Shown here: positions 39,317 through 46,645 of the stretch, piece by piece
Position numbering within the stretch: the first letter of the stretch is position 1
Layout of the letters: the number at the start of each line of letters is the position of its first letter
DNA from: Chryseobacterium indicum
GTDB taxonomy: Bacteria; Bacteroidota; Bacteroidia; Flavobacteriales; Weeksellaceae
DNA length: 64,000 nt
Assembly: GCF_021504595.1 (NCBI RefSeq)
Contig: NZ_JACSGT010000001.1
Coordinates: 2,604,001 to 2,668,000, forward strand
Direction of reading: 5' to 3'
Program-made: the position numbers and the translations under genes
Notes under the pieces: generated by a model
Database searches by the model: none
Seen by the model: the letters and a program-made list of their open reading frames with translations, nothing else
What the model was told of the DNA's origin: nothing

Positions 39317-42154
39317 TTAATGCGCTTCCAGCCAGTTATTCCCTACTCCAACTTCAACCAATAACGGAACCTGCGTTTCAACGGCGTTTTCCATTTCCAT
39401 TTTAATGATGTTTTTGGCAACTTCCACTTCATCAATCGGGGCTTCAAAAATTAATTCGTCATGCACCTGAAGCAGCATTTTTGTCTGCAGTTTTTCCTTT
39501 TCCAGTTCTTTCTGAATTTTAATCATTGCCATTTTTACCACATCAGCTGCACTTCCCTGAACAGGAGCATTTACCGCATTTCGTTCCGCATGACCACGAA
39601 CCACAAAATTATTGGAATTGATGTCTTTTAAATGACGTTTTCTGCCTAAAAGTGTTTCCACATAACCGACTTCACGGGCTTTTCTTACCTGTTCCGCCAT
39701 GTATTCCTTCAGTTTCGGATAGGTTTCAAAATAGGCTTCGATCATTTGTTTGGCTTCCGTTCTGGAAAGTCCGGTCTGCTCTGCCAATGCAAAAGCACCC
39801 TGTCCGTAAATGATTCCGAAGTTTACGGTTTTTGCCTGACTTCTCTGCGTTTTGGAAACTTCTTCCAATGGAATATTGAACAGTTTTGCCGCCGTAGAAG
39901 CGTGAATATCTTCTCCGTTCTGGAATGCTTTAATCATATTGTCTTCCCCGGAAATTTCGGCAATCAGACGCAGTTCGATCTGGGAATAATCGGCAGAAAT
40001 AATTTTCTTTCCTTCTGCTGAAACAAACGCTCCACGAATTTGCTGTCCCCTTAAAGTCCGGATCGGAATATTCTGTAAATTCGGGTTTACACTCGCCAAA
40101 CGACCTGTTGCAGCCGTAGTCTGTGAGAAATTGGTGTGAACACGGTTATCGGATTTTTCAATCTGTGACGGCAATGCATCAACGTAGGTTGATTTTAATT
40201 TCTGATAGGTTCTGTATTCCAGAATATGCTTGATAATTTCGTGTTTTGAAGACAATTTTTGAAGCACATCTTCCGAAGTTGCATACTGTCCGGTTTTTGT
40301 CTTTTTCGCTTTCGGGTCGAGCTGCATTTTTTCAAATAAAATTTCACCCAACTGTTTTGGAGAATTCATGTTAAATTCTTCTCCTGAAATCTCAAATATT
40401 TTAGATTCGAGTTGTCTTAAATCGTTCTCCAGATCAATACTTTCCTGAGCCAGCCATTTTTCGTCAAGAGAAATTCCTTCCAGTTCCATTTTTGCCAAAA
40501 CTTCCATCAAAGGCATTTCTATACTGAAGAATAAGTCTTCTAAATTTTCTTTTTTAAGCTGCGGCGCAAACAATTCGTACAACTGGAAAGTTACATCTGC
40601 ATCTTCTGCGGCGTAATCGGTCTGGGTTCTGAGATCCGCATCACGGAAATTGCCCTGTTTTTTTCCTTTTTTACCGATGATGGTTTCGATAGAAACAGGC
40701 TTGTAATTTAAGTAAACCTCTGAAAGATAATCCATTCCGTGTCTTCCGTCCGGATTTAAAAGGTAATGCGCAATCATGGTATCAAACATGGCTCCTTTTA
40801 CCGTAATATCGTATCTTTTAAGAATTTTATAATCGAATTTTAAGTTGTGCGCTACTTTTACCAGATCTTCTTTCTCGAAAAACGGTCTGAAAATTTCCAG
40901 TGTCTGTAAAACTTCTCCCTGATCTTCGGATAAAGGAACATAATAAGCCAATCCTTTTTTGTAGGAAAAACTCATTCCGACCAATTCGGCTTCCAGTTCA
41001 TTAAGAGAGGTGGTTTCGGTATCGAAGCAGACTACTTTTTGTTTTAATAAATTATTGACTAAAATTTTCTGTGCTTTCGGATTATCTACAAACTGATAAA
41101 GGTGATCATTCTGCTCAATCGTTGATTTTGTGGATGTTGCCTGATCGAGATCTTCATAAGTAGCGAAAAGATCTAACTGTCCTACTGCCTGTGCAGCTTT
41201 TTGCTGCGGCGTCGTTTCCGTAACGGTTACTTCCACTTCTGTAACTACTGCTGCTGATGCAGCAGGAGCAAAAGCACGGTAAAGATTTTCATACAATCTC
41301 CGGAATTCTATTTCCTCAAAAACTTCTTTTACTTTCTCAAAATCAGGCGTTTCCAGATCGTACTGTTCCTGATGAAATTCTACAGGCGCATCGCAGATAA
41401 TGGTCGCTAACTTTTTGGATAAGATTCCTCTTTCGGCTGAAGCTTCCACTTTTTCTTTCAGCTTTCCTTTAAGCTGATTGGTGTTGGCTAAAAGATTTTC
41501 TATACTTCCGAATTCTTTCAGGAATTTCATGGCTGTTTTTTCACCAACGCCTTCCAGTCCGGGAATATTGTCGACCGCATCTCCCATCATCGCCAGGAAA
41601 TCGATTACCTGCTTCGGATCTTCAATTTCGTATTTGGCTTTGACTTCTTCAACGCCTAAAATTTCAATGTCTCCGCCTTTAAGTCCCGGTTTATAAATTT
41701 TGATTTTGTCCGTTACAAGCTGTGCAAAATCTTTATCCGGAGTCACCATAAATGTGGTGTAGCCTTCTTTTTCTGCTTTGCAGGCAATGGTTCCGATTAC
41801 ATCATCTGCTTCATATCCCGGAACTCCCAAAATAGGAATATGCATCGCCTCCAAAATCCTGTGAATATATGGAATCGCATTTTTAATGGCTTCAGGCGTT
41901 TCGCTTCGGTTGGCTTTATAATCTGAGAAGTCTTCGGTTCTTACACTGGCTTCTCCTACATCAAAAACTACCGCCAAATGGGTTGGTCTTTCTCTTCTGA
42001 TGAGTTCAATTAAAGAATTCGTAAATCCGAAGATGGCAGAAGTGTCCAGACCTTTGCTTGTAAGCCTCGGATTTCTGATCAATGCGTAATACCCCCTGAA
42101 AATCATCGCATAAGCATCGATGAGAAATAACCTTTTATCTTGTGTTGCGTCCAT
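39317..42154 (-). CDS. polA: DNA polymerase I
   Basis: A 945-residue polymerase for gap filling and primer removal. N-terminal 5' nuclease (FLIDAYAMIFRGYYA, VPGYEADDVIG, MMGDAVDNIPG), a 3'-5' exonuclease with intact catalytic motif (CFDTETTSLNELEAE) and YAAEDADVT, and a family A polymerase with DYSQIELRL, RSQAKTVNFGIIYG (O-helix, Phe) and QVHDELIFEAP. Proofreading is therefore probably active. The start Met at 42154 (MDATQDKR) is preferred because a -7 box TATCTTTG overlaps the more upstream candidates; an ATG at 42163 is the alternative. No terminator was seen directly after it. Confidence 0.96.
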   Translation of the reverse strand: MDATQDKRLFLIDAYAMIFRGYYALIRNPRLTSKGLDTSAIFGFTNSLIELIRRERPTHLAVVFDVGEASVRTEDFSDYKANRSETPEAIKNAIPYIHRILEAMHIPILGVPGYEADDVIGTIACKAEKEGYTTFMVTPDKDFAQLVTDKIKIYKPGLKGGDIEILGVEEVKAKYEIEDPKQVIDFLAMMGDAVDNIPGLEGVGEKTAMKFLKEFGSIENLLANTNQLKGKLKEKVEASAERGILSKKLATIICDAPVEFHQEQYDLETPDFEKVKEVFEEIEFRRLYENLYRAFAPAASAAVVTEVEVTVTETTPQQKAAQAVGQLDLFATYEDLDQATSTKSTIEQNDHLYQFVDNPKAQKILVNNLLKQKVVCFDTETTSLNELEAELVGMSFSYKKGLAYYVPLSEDQGEVLQTLEIFRPFFEKEDLVKVAHNLKFDYKILKRYDITVKGAMFDTMIAHYLLNPDGRHGMDYLSEVYLNYKPVSIETIIGKKGKKQGNFRDADLRTQTDYAAEDADVTFQLYELFAPQLKKENLEDLFFSIEMPLMEVLAKMELEGISLDEKWLAQESIDLENDLRQLESKIFEISGEEFNMNSPKQLGEILFEKMQLDPKAKKTKTGQYATSEDVLQKLSSKHEIIKHILEYRTYQKLKSTYVDALPSQIEKSDNRVHTNFSQTTAATGRLASVNPNLQNIPIRTLRGQQIRGAFVSAEGKKIISADYSQIELRLIAEISGEDNMIKAFQNGEDIHASTAAKLFNIPLEEVSKTQRSQAKTVNFGIIYGQGAFALAEQTGLSRTEAKQMIEAYFETYPKLKEYMAEQVRKAREVGYVETLLGRKRHLKDINSNNFVVRGHAERNAVNAPVQGSAADVVKMAMIKIQKELEKEKLQTKMLLQVHDELIFEAPIDEVEVAKNIIKMEMENAVETQVPLLVEVGVGNNWLEAH

Positions 42155-42169
42155 ATTTTCCATAAGGAA

Positions 42170-42177
42170 CAAAGATA
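42170..42177 (-). promoter_or_regulatory. -7 box of polA
   Basis: Minus-strand TATCTTTG, a perfect TAnnTTTG. It ends 15 bases before the ATG at 42154 and only six before the one at 42163, which sets the start choice. Confidence 0.45.
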
Positions 42178-42493
42178 AGAAATTACTTTTCTTTTTCTTT
42201 TGTGTTGAATTAAAATAACAGTGCGAATTGTCTTCTGAAAAAATCTAAATGTTGAATTCTATTCTAAATATTTTTCTTTTGTCATGAAACAAAAGAAGTA
42301 AAAGTTCAAGACCGGGAAGCTGAATGCTAAAAATGAATCCTATGCTCTAAGAATTCTAAAACTCGCGCGAATGGTAAATTGGTTCTTCAGTTTAAAATTC
42401 TGTCGCGCTCATACAGTAGAATTTTTTTAACGTTCATCTGATTCATTTTCTTAACGCTTCAGCTTCCGAAGTCGATTTTCAGGCAATATGAGC

Positions 42494-42584
42494 TGTCATT
42501 CTGACCAAGGAAGAATCTCAATTAACTACTTGTGTAAAGATTCTTCATTCCATAATGCTTCACAAAATTCCAATCAGAATGACA
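42494..42584. repeat. Imperfect inverted repeat 'TGTCATTCTGA ... TCAGAATGACA'
   Basis: Ends are perfect complements (42494-42504 and 42574-42584), with inner complementary words AAGAATCTC and GATTCTT. It matches the well-known Bacteroidota intergenic repeat beginning TGTCATTCTGA; here the copy has both ends, like a miniature palindromic element. Confidence 0.6.
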
Positions 42585-42658
42585 AATGAGTACTAATCTT
42601 ACTGAAAATTTCAACGGTTCCTTTGTCCTAGCCTCGATTGCAGCATTTGTCTGAGCTC

Positions 42659-42713
42659 ATTTCTTTAGTTTCGGCTGCGGCGGCTTTGCCGCCGCAGCCG
42701 AAACTAAAGAAAT
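42659..42713. repeat. 26-base-pair perfect GC-rich hairpin
   Basis: Arms 42659-42684 and 42688-42713 are perfect complements over 26 bases, loop TTT. The core CGGCTGCGGCGGC is strikingly GC-rich in an AT-rich genome. No T-run follows, and it lies between two minus-strand genes. Another GC-rich palindrome with a TTC loop (31361-31389) may belong to the same class. Confidence 0.85.
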
Positions 42714-42822
42714 AGCGAGTGCGGAAAGCGAGAAACAGCTCCTTAAAATATTTTCATTCACAGGATAAGAAAGAACAGATTTTGGATCGAAATTGTTTAA
42801 ACAGTCGGAATGTTACAAATAA

Positions 42823-42847
42823 AAAAGACCTCAAATTGAGATCTTTT
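42823..42847 (-). terminator. Terminator after the Imm51-like gene
   Basis: Eleven-base-pair stem AAAAGATCTCA with UGAGGUCUUUU on the minus strand (one G-U pair, loop of three), followed by TTTTAT. It closes the effector-immunity block read on the minus strand. Confidence 0.7.
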
Positions 42848-42867
42848 TGAATATTTTAGAAATAATT

Positions 42868-43218
42868 TTAATCGATTTCTGCCTTTGAAAAGAGATCCTG
42901 AATCAGCATTTCGTCTTCACAGGCTTTTTTGAATTCAGAAATAAATTCTTTCAGGCTTTCCGGATTGCTGGAATAGGCACAGAACATATCGGCTTCCGGA
43001 TCGAATTTAATATCGTCCGACAGGTTCGGTTTTTTCTCTTCTACAAAAACTTTTGCCAGTGAAGTCCAGTCGTAACCGTTGCCTTCGAAACCTTCGTCTT
43101 TTCTCCATTCGAAAATTTCAGGTTTGTACGTTCCTGCATTTAAACATACTGAATATGTTTTTTCTGAGGATACCCAAAAAAAGGGTTTAATAGCAGTCTC
43201 AAAATTGTAGGCTTCCAT
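42868..43218 (-). CDS. Imm51-like immunity protein
   Basis: A 116-residue acidic protein. The run FFWVSSEKTYSVCLNAGTY, then EIFEWRKDEGFEGNGYDWTSLA and FDPEADMFCAYSSN, fits the Imm51 family of immunity proteins. It sits downstream of the PAAR-YwqJ effector and its YwqK partner, 170 bases from the latter. It may protect against a related toxin, or be a leftover immunity gene from effector exchange. Confidence 0.8.
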   Translation of the reverse strand: MEAYNFETAIKPFFWVSSEKTYSVCLNAGTYKPEIFEWRKDEGFEGNGYDWTSLAKVFVEEKKPNLSDDIKFDPEADMFCAYSSNPESLKEFISEFKKACEDEMLIQDLFSKAEID

Positions 43219-43388
43219 ACTATTTTTATTAAAATTAATTGAATATTAAAGATAATAAATTTCTAAGCTCCTCAATTTTTTATAACATTTATTAACTTTT
43301 GCCCTTTTTATTTTATGCTAAAAAATAAGACAGTTTCTTACGTTTCCTAAGATTAGTTAAAATCTAAAACATTACTATATAACTAATT

Positions 43389-43889
43389 TTAGTTAATATT
43401 TAAATATGGATTCTCACTTTTGAACTCATAATTAAATAAATCTTCTTTGGAAAGCCTTAATAAATTTTGGAGATATTCCGGTAAATTTTCGCCATATTTC
43501 CCTGTATATGATTGGGTTTCTACAACTTCGCCATCAGAATTTTCCACAGATCTGATATAGTCATTATTGTAAACAATACTCGATATTACAACATCTCCTT
43601 CTTCATTAAATTCTTTGGAGACTCCAAAAATTACATTTCCTCTATTTTCATTGGTTTGTTCTAAAATTCCATTAGAATTATAAATATTTTCGACACCATT
43701 TTTATATCCGTTTTTATATTGGGCTTCAGACTCCAAAACACCATTAAACGTTACAAATATTTCACCAGTGAATGGTTCTTTAAATTCTTTGTCTAAAAAA
43801 TAAACTGCATTTCCATTGATGTCATTTTTAGTGTAAAAACGATCATCAATATCTTCAAGTCTTAATTTTTTATTAAATAAATCCAACAT
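43389..43889 (-). CDS. YwqK-type (MORN-repeat) immunity protein
   Basis: A 166-residue soluble protein of MORN-like repeats: QYKNGYKNGVENIYNSNGILEQ, then GVSKEFNEEGDVVISS and NDYIRSVENSDGEVV. This matches the YwqK family of antitoxins. It begins six bases after the deaminase effector gene (43896-45515). In Bacillus subtilis the pair ywqJ/ywqK encodes a deaminase-type toxin and its immunity protein, so the pairing here supports the same roles. Cytoplasmic location fits an immunity protein against an enzyme acting on cytosolic nucleic acid or nucleotide. Confidence 0.8.
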   Translation of the reverse strand: MLDLFNKKLRLEDIDDRFYTKNDINGNAVYFLDKEFKEPFTGEIFVTFNGVLESEAQYKNGYKNGVENIYNSNGILEQTNENRGNVIFGVSKEFNEEGDVVISSIVYNNDYIRSVENSDGEVVETQSYTGKYGENLPEYLQNLLRLSKEDLFNYEFKSENPYLNIN

Positions 43890-43895
43890 ATACTT

Positions 43896-45515
43896 TTAAT
43901 TATGTCCGTGAGTATTAATTCCATCCGTTAAGAAACCACAATGTGGACATCTTACCTTCGGAGGAGGAGTTCCTCCATTATTTTTGATTGCATTATTTTG
44001 TAAATCTCTGTTATGGAGATCCATTTCTCTTATTGAATTTTCATCAACAGGCAATCCGGCTTCTCTTCTTGCTTTTAAAGCCTGATCATAAGCTCTCATT
44101 TCTGAGTGAGCGGCTAATCTGTTATCAGCAGTTTCGGGTGGTTTAATTTCACCGCTTTTAATTTTAGCTTCGTATTCCGCAACCTTTTGCTTTATAATAG
44201 GATCTGCTCCTCCAAGTTCCGGAGGATCTGTAAGCCATTTTTCATAAGCAGCCCTACCCTTTGCATTGGTTTTAAAATTCTGACCAAAGAATGTTTTACC
44301 TGTTGCGGGATCATAAACTCCGGATAAACAAGGTCCTCTTTCTGAGGCACTTTGACTTCCTACAATCTCTTTTGCTTTTGCCTCCGTAGCTTCAACTAGT
44401 TTTTCCTGAGGAGTTTTAGGAGGGCTTTCGTAGGCATCTCCTTTTTTATTTTTATTAGAGTTATTCTGTCCTTCGTCACCTTGTCCTTTACTTCCATTAG
44501 CACCTTCATCTTCAGGTGTCTGATTTCCTTCTTCTTTTGGTTGTCCTTCGTCTTTATTTGCTATATTTCCGTCTTTATCTGTCGGCGTATTTCTATCTTT
44601 ATCTCCTGCTGTATTCGGTTCTTCTACATGAGGAGTTGACGAACCTTTAGCTCTAATGTTCAACAAATATAAGAAAAGAAGATAATCGGAAGGATGCGCC
44701 TGTCCGGTAAAAATACGCTGTCCCATTCCGATTTCGGGAACACCTCCATTTACCAAAGTTGCTCCTACATCTCCCGCATCCTGAACATTTCCGTAAGCAT
44801 GTTCATTTGCTAAGGAATTAAGTCCGAAAATTGCTCTGCTTCCTCCCCAAATTCCTGTAAAACCTCCTGCAACATTCGATAGCACACTCGAAAATGTAGG
44901 CGCAGCAACCGCAAGTGAACCTCCGGCTAAACCAGAAACCAGAAATCCTCCGGCTCCGACTGCAGCTCCCCCCAAAGCACAGCCTGCAAGTTGAGTAACA
45001 TAATTAAATCCTCCCAAAGCCAGAGCATGAGTCCAGCTTTTGATTTCAGGGGCAAATTTTACAACACCGCCAATGGAACAAGTCATGATTTTGTCACCCG
45101 TAATGGCTGGAGTTCCTGTGAGAAGAAGATTGCCTTTACTGCTGTCCCAGGTTCTTGCGGTAGCATTTTTTTGTCCGCATTTTAAAGCTCCGTCAACGGC
45201 AGCAACAATTCCTCCTGCGACTCCGGCTGCTGCTCCAATTGCCATCATTCCGATTAATCCGATGGCTGCAACACCGCCTGTTCCGACAATAAGAGCGACA
45301 ATAACTACAACAGCAATTGCCGTTATCAGTGCCGCCAACAACATATTTTTGGTGCATCCGAAGTCTATCCAACTGCTTGTTGCAGTATCTGCAACGGTGA
45401 TGTAGACATCTCCCGAACTTTTTTTATTACTTTTTCTGGTTCCCTGTAACTGAGCGGGCATTGCGCCACTGGAGCACATCCAGAAATCTTTCTCTGTGAT
45501 AATTTTATTTCCCAT
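43896..45515 (-). CDS. T6SS effector: PAAR-like N terminus with hydrophobic insert and YwqJ-type deaminase C terminus
   Basis: A 539-residue modular effector. Residues about 1-160 are a DUF4280/PAAR-like spike tip (FWMCSSGAMPAQL, ITVADTATSSWIDFGC, then LTGTPAITGDKIMTCSIGG) interrupted by a strongly hydrophobic insert at about 58-110 that could cross a membrane. Glycine/alanine-rich hydrophobic sequence follows to about 290, then an acidic Asn/Asp/Lys linker (300-370). Residues about 370-539 are a YwqJ-type deaminase: CLSGVYD near 395, His470-Ser-Glu472 (HSE, zinc ligand and catalytic Glu), and Cys523-PxH-Cys526 (CPHC) as further zinc ligands. It should sit on VgrG1 and deaminate nucleic acid or nucleotides in the target cell; the substrate is unknown. 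Confidence 0.82.
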   Translation of the reverse strand: MGNKIITEKDFWMCSSGAMPAQLQGTRKSNKKSSGDVYITVADTATSSWIDFGCTKNMLLAALITAIAVVVIVALIVGTGGVAAIGLIGMMAIGAAAGVAGGIVAAVDGALKCGQKNATARTWDSSKGNLLLTGTPAITGDKIMTCSIGGVVKFAPEIKSWTHALALGGFNYVTQLAGCALGGAAVGAGGFLVSGLAGGSLAVAAPTFSSVLSNVAGGFTGIWGGSRAIFGLNSLANEHAYGNVQDAGDVGATLVNGGVPEIGMGQRIFTGQAHPSDYLLFLYLLNIRAKGSSTPHVEEPNTAGDKDRNTPTDKDGNIANKDEGQPKEEGNQTPEDEGANGSKGQGDEGQNNSNKNKKGDAYESPPKTPQEKLVEATEAKAKEIVGSQSASERGPCLSGVYDPATGKTFFGQNFKTNAKGRAAYEKWLTDPPELGGADPIIKQKVAEYEAKIKSGEIKPPETADNRLAAHSEMRAYDQALKARREAGLPVDENSIREMDLHNRDLQNNAIKNNGGTPPPKVRCPHCGFLTDGINTHGHN

Positions 45516-45516
45516 A

Positions 45517-45774
45517 TCATGTTTTTTTAAGTATTTGCTTTCTTGTATGGGTAGTTATTTTATTTCTTTTATTAATCAGTTGATGTTCTAAACCATAACC
45601 GATTCTTTTGATATAATCTTCCTGATTTTCGCGGTATTTTTTTTCAATTAAAATGAATAAACTTCGTGCAGAATTTTTACGATCCAATTTTAAATTAAAT
45701 TCGATGTAGTAATTTTTTAATGAAAACCTTTTAACAAAAGATTTTATGCTAAGATTCTGCGGTAACGTGTTCAT
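45517..45774 (-). CDS. Small hypothetical protein upstream of the effector
   Basis: An 85-residue basic protein (LSIKSFVKRFSLKNYYIEF, rich in Lys and Arg at the end). It overlaps the preceding gene by 26 bases and stops one base before the effector start. The tight coupling suggests a role in handling the effector, but no family was recognised. Confidence 0.5.
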   Translation of the reverse strand: MNTLPQNLSIKSFVKRFSLKNYYIEFNLKLDRKNSARSLFILIEKKYRENQEDYIKRIGYGLEHQLINKRNKITTHTRKQILKKT

Positions 45775-46639
45775 TAGACATTTTAAATTTTAATATTTCA
45801 TCGCTGTAGAAAGTATATTTCAATTTGTTGTAAAGATTTTCGGGATCGGCAATTTCTTCTCTGTTTAAAGAAGCTTCGATGATTCTTCCCGTAGTCTGAT
45901 CTACTCTGAAAATTCCTCTTTCGTTGAGTGAAGTATTGAGTTTTTTGGTATCGATCTGATTGGCAAATTGTACATAAGCTCTGTTGTAGAAACCAATATT
46001 CAACAAAACAGAGGGTTCTCCTGAAAGTTCAGCAATCATTTCATCAGATGACAATAAAGGATTGCTTACATTTTTAAGATTGTAGCTCCAATGCACATTA
46101 GCAGAATTGAATAAATTCAACGCATTTTCCTTGTAACTTCCGGGGATTTTTCTCCCATAAATTTTATTGAAAAACATCAGAAAAAATTCATTATTCTGAA
46201 TTCCTTCTATTAATTTTAATGGGTTTTGAAAAATATTATCATTCAGTACAATTGCATTTTTTATATCCGGATTATTCTCTGCAATAGCTTCCATTTCGGC
46301 TTTTGTATGATGCCATTTGGATCTAATAATCTCCATATTCAGCACTTCTGTTACTTTTCCTTCCGAATTTATTTTTAAATATAATTCGTTATATAATCTT
46401 GAAAAAGCGTTCGTTAGTGCCGCAATTTCTTTAATCAAAGGATTATTCGATTCCAATAAAATATGATCAAGCTGAATAATTTTAACCTCAACAAAATCCT
46501 CATCGATTTTCAAAACACTGAAATCCCATCTCAATTGGGATTTTGAAGTCATATGAACATTCACTGCCTTGATATCTGATTCGATTGTTAATGTATATTG
46601 TTCAGAAAATTTATCTTTTATTTTAAATAAGCTATCCAT
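45749..46639 (-). CDS. Hypothetical protein between VgrG1 and the effector, possible adaptor
   Basis: A 296-residue soluble protein, starting six bases after vgrG1 and overlapping the next small gene. N-terminal strands (QYTLTIESDIKAVNVHMTSKSQLRWDF) precede a helical middle (TKAEMEAIAENNPDIKNAIVLNDNIFQNP) and a C-terminal half with SGEPSVLLNIGFYNRAYVQF. In other T6SS loci this position between VgrG and a spike effector holds an adaptor or chaperone; the effector here has a hydrophobic insert that would need shielding. No named adaptor family (DUF4123, DUF2169, DUF1795) is recognised. Confidence 0.6.
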   Translation of the reverse strand: MDSLFKIKDKFSEQYTLTIESDIKAVNVHMTSKSQLRWDFSVLKIDEDFVEVKIIQLDHILLESNNPLIKEIAALTNAFSRLYNELYLKINSEGKVTEVLNMEIIRSKWHHTKAEMEAIAENNPDIKNAIVLNDNIFQNPLKLIEGIQNNEFFLMFFNKIYGRKIPGSYKENALNLFNSANVHWSYNLKNVSNPLLSSDEMIAELSGEPSVLLNIGFYNRAYVQFANQIDTKKLNTSLNERGIFRVDQTTGRIIEASLNREEIADPENLYNKLKYTFYSDEILKFKMSNEHVTAES

Positions 46640-46645
46640 AAAAAA

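Larger units (their letters stand above)
42173..42867. other. Intergenic region with interspersed repeats
   Basis: About 695 bases without a credible gene between polA and the Imm51-like gene, at the edge of the T6SS region. It holds a long inverted repeat (42494-42584), a 26-base-pair GC-rich hairpin (42659-42713) and a terminator (42823-42847). The first about 300 bases show nothing recognisable. Confidence 0.55.

Noticed and set aside
42301..42480. Possible gene in the spacer after polA
   Set aside because: No frame longer than a few tens of codons with plausible composition; stop codons are frequent in all frames.
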